The translations under genes and the position numbers were made by a program. This document shows, in pieces, positions 53,664 to 60,728 of a DNA stretch of 64,000 bases. The stretch spans positions 186,001-250,000 of the IMG/VR virus record IMGVR_UViG_3300027708_000012; one strand, given 5' to 3'. Every line of letters starts with the position of its first letter. The stretch's first letter is position 1. The notes under the pieces were generated by a model. The model saw only the letters and a list, made by a program, of their open reading frames with translations, searched no databases and had not been told where the DNA came from. This DNA comes from a virus.

Positions 53664-54349
53664 TATTGTACTGCCTTAACGTAATTTAATCTAGTCACAT
53701 CATTTTGATGCTTCCAGTGTTTGCTGTGATCTTTAACTTTGGCTTTGACAATTACACACGGGCCAAGAGTCAGTGCTGTTTTGTTTAACCACGAAACCAT
53801 CCTGTTGTTTATTATAGCAGAAATATTGTAGCCTTCAAAGTTTTTTGACTTAACTGATTCAAGTATTTCACAATCTAAATCTTTTAGCTGGCTACCAATT
53901 TCTCCAAGATAACCTTCTTCAACTTGTCGTGCAACTTTTTTGATTTTGTTCTGAACTTTGTCCCTAGCATAGACACTTGGCAAGCAGGCAATGTATCCGA
54001 AGTTTTTAAGTTCAATTGCATCGTCACTTAAAAAACTATTGATATTAGTTTGAAATTCGTTTTCACCTTCGATGGCTGCAAACAATAGTCGTTTAAAATA
54101 TGTTTTAATTTCTTCTGCTAATACAGCATCTTCGGGTAGTACACGAAGTGGCATAGGAGCGTCTTTTGGATCAGCTGTCCAGTTATTAGGATTTACTGTA
54201 CACAACATCATCATTTTATTAGTTTGTTTTGAGTACAAATACTTGCCATCAGAAGCATATACTCCTTCGGCTTCTTTAAGATATGCACCGTTAACTCGCT
54301 GTGCGGCACAAGACAGTTCTAAAACTTGTTGCGTAGGAAACGTTTTCAT
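53663..54349 (-). CDS. Phage protein of unknown function (228 aa)
   Basis: Begins MKTFPTQQVLELSCAAQRVN from an ATG at 54347-54349; a GTG at 54358 gives three more residues and is a valid alternative. Mixed fold with EGVYASDGKYLYSKQTNKMM at the N-terminus and a basic C-terminus (KVKDHSKHWKHQND). It lies 31 nt after a sigma70 -10 box, so is the first gene of the long small-gene operon down to 48722. Unknown function. Confidence 0.72.
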   Translation of the reverse strand: MKTFPTQQVLELSCAAQRVNGAYLKEAEGVYASDGKYLYSKQTNKMMMLCTVNPNNWTADPKDAPMPLRVLPEDAVLAEEIKTYFKRLLFAAIEGENEFQTNINSFLSDDAIELKNFGYIACLPSVYARDKVQNKIKKVARQVEEGYLGEIGSQLKDLDCEILESVKSKNFEGYNISAIINNRMVSWLNKTALTLGPCVIVKAKVKDHSKHWKHQNDVTRLNYVKAVQ

Positions 54350-54379
54350 ATCGCTCACTTTGTTAGTTTCTATACGTGT

Positions 54380-54408
54380 ATTTTACATGAAAACGTATCT
54401 CTTGTCAA
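54380..54408 (-). promoter_or_regulatory. sigma70-type promoter for the 54349-48722 small-gene operon
   Basis: Minus strand TTGACA at 54403-54408, 17-nt spacer, TAAAAT at 54380-54385. It overlaps the 3' end of the metallopeptidase gene at 54383, as promoters do at other operon joints here. Confidence 0.85.
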
Positions 54409-55045
54409 CTGTTTCTAAATGATGATATATCTTTTTGGATAACCTTTTGGTAAGAGTGTTTAAACCAAAATGTCCAATGTAAGCCCTGAGCTGTGGGCTT
54501 GAAAATTGGCTACCTGTGCGCATCTTGCTCAAAACACTAATCCTGCCCATGCGCTTTTTGGCACGAGTTGCATCCATTGTTCGTAACAGTTCAATTGCTA
54601 TGCTGAACGCATACGCATCTAATTCGTCATCGTCTGCCAAGTAACGCTCATATGGAGTATCAAAATGCTCGCCATATTGATTATGGTCGCGTCGCATACT
54701 TTGATATTGATGTCTAAACTCATGCACAGTGGCATCAAAGATTTCTGTAAGAAAACTAGTTATTTGATGTGGCCCGAATGGTTCGTCGCCTTTTAAATTA
54801 TGATAGACGATGACTTCTATAGCGGTATCCATATTGAAATCATTTTCGCTGTCATAGTAAGCCATGACATACCACTTGTCAGGATCTAGTGTTTTATCTT
54901 TTTTAGTCTTAATAGCAATATCAAAATCGTGTAATTTGAAAGTATTGCGGGTACGACCTATTAATTTTTTGAAAGTTGTTTGCTCAGAACTTTGCTCTCG
55001 AACTTGTTTACAAACTTTATATACACGTTCAAGAATTATGTTCAT
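54383..55045 (-). CDS. Putative zinc metallopeptidase (HExxH), paralogue of the gene at 44833
   Basis: A 220-aa protein with DATVHEFRHQYQSMRRDHNQ (HExxH) and DDDELDAYAFSIAIELLR (acidic third-ligand candidate), the same architecture as the 241-aa protein at 44833. Both share a C-terminal helical part ending near IxxHLE/RNLE. No signal peptide. It sits 3 nt after the IF-1 gene in an operon that also carries a secreted HExxH protein. Confidence 0.75.
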   Translation of the reverse strand: MNIILERVYKVCKQVREQSSEQTTFKKLIGRTRNTFKLHDFDIAIKTKKDKTLDPDKWYVMAYYDSENDFNMDTAIEVIVYHNLKGDEPFGPHQITSFLTEIFDATVHEFRHQYQSMRRDHNQYGEHFDTPYERYLADDDELDAYAFSIAIELLRTMDATRAKKRMGRISVLSKMRTGSQFSSPQLRAYIGHFGLNTLTKRLSKKIYHHLETVDKRYVFM

Positions 55046-55047
55046 GA

Positions 55048-55266
55048 TTACAACCTATAAGTTACTCTACCTTTTGAGAGATCGTATGTACTAACTTCTA
55101 ATCTTACATTATCGCCTAGAATAATTCTAATTTTATTTTGTTTAAGTTTTCCGCCTAAATAGCAAAGAAGCAAATTAGGCATATTATCAACTTTTACTCT
55201 AAACATATTTCCGGGCAACACTTCTTCAACTTGACCGGTTAATTCAATTACATCATCTTTGCTCAT
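55048..55266 (-). CDS. infA: Translation initiation factor IF-1 homologue
   Basis: A 72-aa protein, the same length as Escherichia coli IF-1, covering the full S1-type OB fold. Match points: IELTGQVEEVLPGNMFRVKV, the GGKLKQNKIRIILGD centre (bacterial GKMRKNYIRILTGD) and STYDLSKGRVTYRL end (TPYDLSKGRIVFR). IF-1 binds the ribosomal A site during initiation. A phage copy could favour phage mRNA or a phage-specific initiation mode. Its ATG overlaps the TGA of the AbrB-like gene (ATGA). The identity call is strong; the function in infection is inferred. Confidence 0.93.
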   Translation of the reverse strand: MSKDDVIELTGQVEEVLPGNMFRVKVDNMPNLLLCYLGGKLKQNKIRIILGDNVRLEVSTYDLSKGRVTYRL

Positions 55267-55433
55267 ACTTTACTAATCACAATAGAACCATCCTCAATTT
55301 CAATGTTCAACGTGTCTCCGTCTTTCCAGCCGGTATTCTCTAAAAGCTCGGGCGGAAGTTTCATAATAACATTATCCGGATCTCCAGGAATGTCTTCAAA
55401 TATATCTTCTGCGTTAAATGTTAGTTTGTCCAT
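55263..55433 (-). CDS. AbrB/MazE-like small DNA-binding protein (56 aa)
   Basis: ATG at 55431-55433, TGA overlapping the IF-1 start. MKLPPELLENTGWKDGDTLN is the swapped-hairpin SpoVT-AbrB pattern (I/L-P-x-x-L-L-x-x-x-G-W-x-x-G-D), and VIMKLP and IVISKV flank it. Such domains are antitoxins or transition-state regulators; no toxin gene is next to it. An acidic N-terminus (NAEDIFEDIPGDPDN) precedes the domain. It may regulate its own operon, including IF-1. Confidence 0.82.
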   Translation of the reverse strand: MDKLTFNAEDIFEDIPGDPDNVIMKLPPELLENTGWKDGDTLNIEIEDGSIVISKV

Positions 55434-55448
55434 TGTATATTTACTCTG

Positions 55449-56003
55449 TTATTCATCGTCACTCCAAGGAACTGGTCTCCAACCCAATCGATTTAAATCC
55501 AATTCAATTTCTTCAGTAACATGCCCTTCTGGTACATAGGTTCTGCCATCTGGATCTGTTTCAGGCATAACTGCGGTTAGTCCGTATCCTTTATCCCGGG
55601 TACCAATGCCGCTACAGTACCAATCAATATAGTCACCCTTTTCTTGCATATCGGCAATTATACCTCCGGCATGGCGCCAACTGCAACTCCAAACTTCGCC
55701 TTTCATTTCTTGCCAAAACTCTCTGCTTTGCCAAGTCATGTTGCACATTGCGGCATACAAGTTTTGAGCATAGATGTCCGACTGTTTAACTTTATCGCAA
55801 AGTTCTTTTGAACTGCGTAAGTCGTATTCCATATTGTTCTTTTGCCAAGCAGGATCTACGATTGCTTTGTCATCTTGTTCTTGCCAACTTTCGTACATGG
55901 CAATTAATTTAGAATCGGGCTCTTTGCCTTCATCTTGACACCGTTCAATATACCCGTCTCGTTGAAAAGTATGACGATCAGGGCTCTTATTTACTTTTAC
56001 CAT
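55449..56003 (-). CDS. Conserved phage protein of unknown function (184 aa)
   Basis: The ATG at 56001-56003 (MVKVNKSPDRHTFQRDGYIE) is chosen; a longer frame runs up to 56135 but would overlap the secreted-protein gene almost fully. Trp/Cys-rich middle (MTWQSREFWQEMKGEVWSCS, DYIDWYCSGIG) and acidic end (EIELDLNRLGWRPVPW). It overlaps the previous gene by 17 bases. Function unknown. Confidence 0.7.
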   Translation of the reverse strand: MVKVNKSPDRHTFQRDGYIERCQDEGKEPDSKLIAMYESWQEQDDKAIVDPAWQKNNMEYDLRSSKELCDKVKQSDIYAQNLYAAMCNMTWQSREFWQEMKGEVWSCSWRHAGGIIADMQEKGDYIDWYCSGIGTRDKGYGLTAVMPETDPDGRTYVPEGHVTEEIELDLNRLGWRPVPWSDDE

Positions 56004-56322
56004 TATGGAAATTACCTTGGATGCAATGGCGGACTTCGTGTCCAATTGTATGAAAATTTGCTGTAGGTCCTGTGATGATTGTACACTGAGTGCCTTCGTT
56101 ATTCCAAAAGCTGCAAGCATCGACACCAAATCCAAAGCCTTGTCCAGTTAATCGTTTGCTTTCTGCATCGCAAGCAGCCTGAACATTATTTACAGGTCTG
56201 AATGTAATAGTCGTTCGATTAGTCATGTTACGAGTCATAAGAAACTCTTCGTGCGGATCTTCTTGATAAGCAAACGAGTTAGCGGTTACTAACAAACTTA
56301 CAATTACTAATGCCTTTTTCAT
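55987..56322 (-). CDS. Secreted HExxH-containing small protein (111 aa)
   Basis: Signal peptide MKKALVIVSLLVTANSFA with cleavage near residue 18. The mature part has three Cys (VQAACDAESK, VDACSFWN, TQCTIITG) and C-terminal HTIGHEVRHCIQGNFH containing an HEVRH zinc-protease-like motif. No third ligand is obvious, so activity is uncertain; the motif may alternatively be chance. It probably acts in the periplasm. First protein gene after the tRNA-like RNA, with AGAGGCACAT as ribosome-binding site. Confidence 0.75.
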   Translation of the reverse strand: MKKALVIVSLLVTANSFAYQEDPHEEFLMTRNMTNRTTITFRPVNNVQAACDAESKRLTGQGFGFGVDACSFWNNEGTQCTIITGPTANFHTIGHEVRHCIQGNFHNGKSK

Positions 56323-56346
56323 ATGTGCCTCTGTGTGTTAATAAAA

Positions 56347-56457
56347 TGGTGTAGACGGTAGGATTCGAACCTACAAAGTCACCCTAAGGGCTAGACCCTT
56401 GCCCTCCGTTCGCCGAAGCTACTAGGAGGAGGTATACCAAGTTCCACTCACGTCCAC
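56347..56457 (-). tRNA. tRNA-like RNA gene with encoded CCA and expanded anticodon region (111 nt)
   Basis: Seen: acceptor stem GTGGACG / CGTCTAC (7 bp with one G-U), discriminator A and CCA at the 3' end, and a standard T arm GTAGG TTCGAAT CCTAC. D-arm-like GTGG...CCTC with a T-T mismatch and a GG-containing loop. Instead of a 7-nt anticodon loop, a 5-bp helix TCCTA / TAGGG encloses 36 nt that include a perfect hairpin AAGGG / CCCTT. Total length is about 25 nt over a standard tRNA. The G3-U70 pair and A73 are the main alanine-identity elements. It may be an intron-bearing tRNA-Ala, a reduced tmRNA-like RNA or a decoy. The amino acid is not assigned. Confidence 0.65.
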
Positions 56458-56463
56458 ATTTAT

Positions 56464-56492
56464 ATTATACAATCGATCTGCATTTAAGTCAA
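56464..56492 (-). promoter_or_regulatory. sigma70-type promoter placed directly at the tRNA-like gene
   Basis: Minus strand TTGACT at 56487-56492, 17-nt spacer, TATAAT at 56464-56469. The expected transcription start, about 7 nt on, coincides with the first base of the acceptor stem (56457), so little or no 5' leader would need removal. Confidence 0.88.
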
Positions 56493-56508
56493 CGCAGATT
56501 GGTTAAAA

Positions 56509-56871
56509 CTAGTCTGCTGATCTAGTTAGATAGTAATCACGTATTTTGGTACATCCAAAAGAAGATTTGATACTTTCTTTAACAATGTTGGTATCGAATT
56601 TCTTACAAGAAAATACATCTAAATAAATTTGTCCTAGATCATCAACAAAATGAGCAACAATACTAGAAGTAACAATAATTTGTACAACGGTGAAGCCAGC
56701 TTTATCTGGAAATTCGGATGCGGTGTATTCAATTACAGGGTTGCCAACTGGCGACATATCTATATCTTTTACTAACTTTTTAATCCATCTTTCAACATTA
56801 TCTCGATTTGACATCAACAACTGATTACCGCCTCCACAATCGAGTATTGATTGATAACCCCAGTAATCCAT
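56509..56871 (-). CDS. speD: S-adenosylmethionine decarboxylase proenzyme-like (SpeD)
   Basis: A 120-aa protein with the SpeD catalytic spacing: Ser69 (self-cleavage/pyruvoyl site), His74 and Cys89 in VTSSIVAH...LDVFSC, the same 5- and 20-residue offsets as Ser63/His68/Cys83 of bacterial SpeD. The usual Glu before the Ser is replaced by Thr, a noteworthy change. SpeD makes the aminopropyl donor for spermidine. Phage copies are known in marine myoviruses and may raise polyamine supply for DNA packaging. It has its own sigma70 promoter. Confidence 0.85.
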   Translation of the reverse strand: MDYWGYQSILDCGGGNQLLMSNRDNVERWIKKLVKDIDMSPVGNPVIEYTASEFPDKAGFTVVQIIVTSSIVAHFVDDLGQIYLDVFSCKKFDTNIVKESIKSSFGCTKIRDYYLTRSAD

Positions 56872-56895
56872 TTAATTTCCTTATTATATAGTAAC

Positions 56896-56924
56896 ATTGT
56901 ACAATTAATTTAAATTTAAGTCAA
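56896..56924 (-). promoter_or_regulatory. sigma70-type promoter for speD
   Basis: Minus strand TTGACT at 56919-56924, 17-nt spacer, TACAAT at 56896-56901, about 25 nt before the ATG at 56871. The TTGACTTAAAT start is shared with the promoter at 56464. Confidence 0.85.
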
Positions 56925-56925
56925 C

Positions 56926-56951
56926 AAAAAAGGCTCCGGAGAGCCTTTTTA
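56926..56951 (-). terminator. Rho-independent terminator after the TRAP-like operon
   Basis: Hairpin AAAAAGGCTC / GAGCCTTTTT with loop CGGA at 56927-56950. On the minus strand it is followed by a T-run. It ends the long island operon and stops read-through into the speD promoter region. Confidence 0.9.
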
Positions 56952-56962
56952 AATTTAATCAA

Positions 56963-57907
56963 TTATTTTGATTGAATCTTAGCTACTAAGCCAGCAGTAA
57001 AATAGTTCTCAAATTTCTCGTAAACTACTTTAGTTGCTTCTGCAAAGCGAACTTGCTCTTCTGTGCTCATACGAACAACTTCAATACCGTCAGCTTCTGC
57101 ACGAGCTTGTACAAGTGCGATGTCGTCGATACTTAGGCTACGCTCATAACGTGCGGCTTCTTTAGCGGCTTCGCTAACAACTGCCTGTAGTTCTGAACTT
57201 AGTGTGTTCCAGAAGTCAGTACCAATCAAAATGCTTGTTAAGAACAAGCTGTGTTCTGTGTGGTTGATAACTTTAGATACTTTGTCGTGTCCTAGTGCAT
57301 AAACACGAGGATATGTGCTTTCGCCAACTGTTACATTAGCTGAAGCCAAGTTCTCTGATAGTTCTTCCAATTCCATTGGAACTACATCAGCACCAAGGGT
57401 TTTGAATGTTTCGATAGCAACTGGGCTGAAACTTGTGCGCAACTTCATACCACGTAGGTCTTCAATCTTAGCTACTGCTTCATTACCAGGAATGATACGG
57501 AAACCGCCTGAGTATGTGAAAGCTAAACCTTTAACTTTCTTAGACTCTTGCAAGCTATCTAACAAACTAGCGCCGACTTCACCTTCGAATACGCGACTTG
57601 CGTGATCGTGGTCTTTAAACAAGAACGGTAGATCCAAAGCATAAAAGTCTTTGTTGATCTTACCTAGTGTAATTGTGTAAGTTTGACTCATTTCGATTGC
57701 GCCAGAATCTAGCAAATCTACTAAGCTGTGCTTGTCAACTACAACACCGTTATTGTACTTTTCAGCGTATTCGCTCATAGTCATAACTTCGATTTCAAGT
57801 TGTTCAGGTGCTCGTGCATTTACTTCTTGAGCAAATACTTTGGCGGCGCGAATAAACAACTCAATTGGCTCGTGTGCGAGTACCCATTTTATGTGTTTTT
57901 TGTTCAT
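56963..57907 (-). CDS. TRAP transporter DctP-like substrate-binding protein without signal peptide
   Basis: A 314-aa protein matching DctP-type binding proteins: GAIEMSQTYTITLG, FLFKDHDHASRVFEGEVG, LAFTYSGGFRIIPGN, and IEDLRGMKLRTSFSPVAIET with the ligand-binding Arg, then VTVGESTYPRVYALG. TRAP receptors act in the periplasm, but this one starts straight at the mature domain (MNKKHIKWVLAHEP) with no signal sequence. It may have been re-used in the cytoplasm or the virion, or exported another way. It is last in the island operon and followed by a terminator. Confidence 0.88.
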   Translation of the reverse strand: MNKKHIKWVLAHEPIELFIRAAKVFAQEVNARAPEQLEIEVMTMSEYAEKYNNGVVVDKHSLVDLLDSGAIEMSQTYTITLGKINKDFYALDLPFLFKDHDHASRVFEGEVGASLLDSLQESKKVKGLAFTYSGGFRIIPGNEAVAKIEDLRGMKLRTSFSPVAIETFKTLGADVVPMELEELSENLASANVTVGESTYPRVYALGHDKVSKVINHTEHSLFLTSILIGTDFWNTLSSELQAVVSEAAKEAARYERSLSIDDIALVQARAEADGIEVVRMSTEEQVRFAEATKVVYEKFENYFTAGLVAKIQSK

Positions 57908-57928
57908 TTCAAATCTCCAATGGACTAA

Positions 57929-57941
57929 TATACTTATTTAG
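57929..57941 (-). promoter_or_regulatory. Candidate late-type element before the TRAP-like gene
   Basis: Minus strand CTAAATAAGTATA, 22 nt before the ATG at 57907, nearly identical to the element at 2361-2376. It overlaps the end of the DUF2061 gene. GGAGATTTGAA follows as ribosome-binding site. Confidence 0.35.
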
Positions 57942-58194
57942 TTGTTTTGGATTTTTCTGAGTTATCTGCTACTTTTTTACCCCAATCCGCTACGTTCCAA
58001 GCACGTTCGTGAAAGAAATAAAGTATGCTGTTAACTACTAAGGCAAAGCTAACAACTCCTAGCCCTACCATCCAGCTACCGCTTGCTAACCATCCACCAA
58101 CAAAGTTTGTAATAGTTACTAGAATACGCCAAGTAATAACCTTAGCCAGTGAGCGCGGAATACGCTCTTGAAATTTAGTTTTTAAGTTTAACAT
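57934..58194 (-). CDS. DUF2061 family membrane protein (86 aa)
   Basis: RSLAKVITWRILVTITNFVG and a second hydrophobic segment VVSFALVVNSILYFFHERAW match DUF2061, a two-TM family of unknown function ending with a conserved HERAW. Probably in the inner membrane. It follows the asparagine-synthase-like gene by 8 nt. Role in infection unknown. Confidence 0.85.
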   Translation of the reverse strand: MLNLKTKFQERIPRSLAKVITWRILVTITNFVGGWLASGSWMVGLGVVSFALVVNSILYFFHERAWNVADWGKKVADNSEKSKTTK

Positions 58195-58202
58195 ATTTTT
58201 TT

Positions 58203-59450
58203 TTAATGTGGCCAGTCTATTTTATAGTTAACTATGTGATGTTTAAAGTATTCGTATACACCTGGATCGTCAACGCTTATCTTTTTATAGTCATTGATCA
58301 TACCTAAATTTGTAAGACCTTCTGGGGTTTTCTTACCGTTAATTGTTAAATTCCCTAAAGATTCAAGTTTAGTTTTGAAATAAAAATACCAATTGTTCTT
58401 ATCATAGTTACATATGTAATTCCTAGCTGTGTACTTATATGTTGCAATGGTATTGTGTATTTTTTCTCCGTTGTTATTATTGACCATACTCCATAACTGA
58501 TAATCGATTCCGTTAAACCAATTAATAGTAGAATCTATGCATTGTCGTACAGACACCACTGTATTAAAATATAATGCACCCCTCACCGAACAATTTAAAT
58601 ATTTTACATTAAAAATCAACCACCAAAAGAAATCGTGCAAGCTATGCACAGGAACCGATGATGTGTTTATATTATGCACATATTTTTGATATAATAATCT
58701 ACCGTGCTCCAGACCTTCGGGCGTTGTATTGTATGCAAAATGCCTAATAAGAAGATCTTTATAAGCACTGTAATGCACATCACCGGACGATATTTTATAT
58801 TTTAAAGGCCGTAAGTTTGCTTGTACTTCAGGACTAAGATGTCTAGTATATTCGTCATAGTTATTGTACATCTCTAATCCGATACTAGTTCCCATAATAC
58901 AATCGCCTTCGTCTGAAGTAATTGGCATGTAGCCCATGTTGATTATATCGTCGTACCAATAGTTCAATGAATCGAGTATTTTAAATTTACCGTGGATATA
59001 ATTTTCCCATATGTACGGGTTTTCAATTACGGCGTGCATACTCGAAGAAATAATCACCGATTTTAATTCTTCTTGATTTAAATTTTTAAGAAGAGAAACA
59101 AGAACAAGTGTGCTATCTATGCCGCCTGAATATAATAATGCAAATTTTTTCCCTTGTTGAATTAAGGCTTTAATTTCCAAAGCGCGACTATCTGTTACTT
59201 CCTCAAACGATTTATTAAAATTTGGATCGTAAGCAGGCATTGCAAAATCTGGAATGATTTCTTGCTTCCACGGAAGGCTCCACTCCCCTTCGTTGCGTGT
59301 AACAAATCGACTTAATGAAAATCTTTTTGCAATATCTAAATAAAATTTACCGCCGGGCCCAGATTCTTCTCTGATGCTGTTCCAAAAATCCCAAGGTGCA
59401 TATCTGTCACCTCGAATATTATGGAAATAAAGTGTGTCGTCTAAGTTCAT
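58203..59450 (-). CDS. Asparagine-synthase-like PP-loop protein (415 aa)
   Basis: FALLYSGGIDSTLVLVSLLK near residue 105-125 is the ATP-pyrophosphatase SGGxDS loop. The glutaminase domain of normal AsnB is absent; instead a 90-residue N-terminal part has unknown character. Such proteins adenylate a carboxylate and condense it with an amine. Overlaps the desaturase gene by 4 bases. A relative with the same loop is truncated at the right end of the window (63201-64000). The product is unknown; amide-bond formation on a small molecule is the best inference. Confidence 0.8.
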   Translation of the reverse strand: MNLDDTLYFHNIRGDRYAPWDFWNSIREESGPGGKFYLDIAKRFSLSRFVTRNEGEWSLPWKQEIIPDFAMPAYDPNFNKSFEEVTDSRALEIKALIQQGKKFALLYSGGIDSTLVLVSLLKNLNQEELKSVIISSSMHAVIENPYIWENYIHGKFKILDSLNYWYDDIINMGYMPITSDEGDCIMGTSIGLEMYNNYDEYTRHLSPEVQANLRPLKYKISSGDVHYSAYKDLLIRHFAYNTTPEGLEHGRLLYQKYVHNINTSSVPVHSLHDFFWWLIFNVKYLNCSVRGALYFNTVVSVRQCIDSTINWFNGIDYQLWSMVNNNNGEKIHNTIATYKYTARNYICNYDKNNWYFYFKTKLESLGNLTINGKKTPEGLTNLGMINDYKKISVDDPGVYEYFKHHIVNYKIDWPH

Positions 59451-60202
59451 CGTTTTTTAATTAAAGGTATTAATATTTTTGCGGAGCTGTCAAACTCCCA
59501 CCATTTTTCTCCAAAGTCTGCATTTCCAGCATTGTGATGATGATTGTTATGCCAACCTTGCCCCCATACAAATAGACCAGTAAACCAATTATTAACTGAA
59601 TTGTCATCTGTGTTATGATTTCGGTATCCCGCTGATGGAATATGGCCTACTACATTGACTAAATTATCTTGATGATGACTTAACAAAATTGCTGGAATTA
59701 AAACCCCTAGAGTAAATTGCCAAGAAACAATTGCAGAAATTAAAATGGTACTCCAAAATATTTTATTATGATTTTCATGTAGGTAAACAAGATAGGGGTC
59801 TTTCATAATATCTCTTGCTGACATTAAATTTACCTTTGCCGGATTAATTTTACGTTGCCATGTTATAAATGCACTTAGTTTTCCGTGTATGGGACTGTGC
59901 ATATCTTGCTCTTTGTCTGCATACCTATGATGTATTCCTCGATGTAAAGCTACCCAGAACGGTAAACTTCCATCGGCACTCATCATACCTAAGTAAGCTA
60001 ACACTTTAGCAATAATAGGATATGTCTCAAAACTTTTATGAGCAAAGTATCTATGGTATCCAACAGCAACACCAAACCCGCCAATTAATGTCCACATGAA
60101 TAAAATGCCAATCAGATTCCACCAAGTATAGTTTATAAAAAACAACGAGGCTAGAAAAATAACGTGTAAGGGATAACTTACTTTATATAAATGTTTATTC
60201 AT
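59447..60202 (-). CDS. Fatty acid desaturase (acyl-CoA delta-9-like)
   Basis: A 251-aa integral-membrane di-iron desaturase with the three His boxes: HRYFAH at 50-55, HRGIHHRYAD at 87-96, and GWHNNHHHNAG near 216-226. The hydrophobic segments around residues 10-48 and 140-170 fit the usual four-TM topology. It introduces a double bond into an acyl chain, altering host membrane or a special lipid. Overlaps both neighbours by 4-8 bases, so it is produced together with the GNAT-like and asparagine-synthase-like proteins. Confidence 0.92.
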   Translation of the reverse strand: MNKHLYKVSYPLHVIFLASLFFINYTWWNLIGILFMWTLIGGFGVAVGYHRYFAHKSFETYPIIAKVLAYLGMMSADGSLPFWVALHRGIHHRYADKEQDMHSPIHGKLSAFITWQRKINPAKVNLMSARDIMKDPYLVYLHENHNKIFWSTILISAIVSWQFTLGVLIPAILLSHHQDNLVNVVGHIPSAGYRNHNTDDNSVNNWFTGLFVWGQGWHNNHHHNAGNADFGEKWWEFDSSAKILIPLIKKR

Positions 60203-60728
60203 TTCGATAACACCATCTAACTACTTGATCAACCGGACTAATAGTATTTCCGACAAAACTGTTTATGAATGGATACGTTGTTTTTTTATTTTTTGGAATT
60301 TCATACATTGTAAAAACACTGTATCGTTGTAATTCAATAGAGTGTTGCCTAGTGTTAGCCGATTTAGTAAAACTAGAAGGTTGGACATATACAAAGTTGA
60401 AGAGTTCTTCTGATTCCCAATATTTAATAGCAGCATTATATAATTCTGCAATACCATTAGTAGCTGCATTGAACATTGGATTACCATGCTTGCAAACTAC
60501 CAGTATCATGTACCATGCTGGTACAGTGTGTAATTTTTTAGTTGCCATGAATGAAATTAGTTTTTTATTTTCAAAACAACCAAAAATTACAACATTAGGT
60601 CCTATGATACGGGTAACTTCTTCAATTGATAAACGAGTCCGTAATACTCTCCTGGCAAATTTTTTATGTTCTGCACATAGATGATATATTTCGGAATAAT
60701 CATCCGGTTCGCAAATTCTTATGTGCAT
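60195..60728 (-). CDS. GNAT-like N-acyltransferase (177 aa)
   Basis: MHIRICEPDDYSEIYHLCAE at the N-terminus is typical of GNAT proteins; NVVIFGCFENKKLISFMATK matches the central strands, and SFTKSANTRQHSIELQRYSV is in the place of the acetyl-CoA region, but the usual Q/RxxGxG/A loop is not clear. The fold is likely, the activity uncertain. It overlaps the oxygenase-like and desaturase genes. Confidence 0.6.
   Translation of the reverse strand: MHIRICEPDDYSEIYHLCAEHKKFARRVLRTRLSIEEVTRIIGPNVVIFGCFENKKLISFMATKKLHTVPAWYMILVVCKHGNPMFNAATNGIAELYNAAIKYWESEELFNFVYVQPSSFTKSANTRQHSIELQRYSVFTMYEIPKNKKTTYPFINSFVGNTISPVDQVVRWCYRNE

Noticed and set aside
56347-56457. Full tmRNA gene
   Set aside because: Only 111 nt, no pseudoknot domains, and the candidate tag peptide does not end in a degradation signal; kept only as a hypothesis in the findings.
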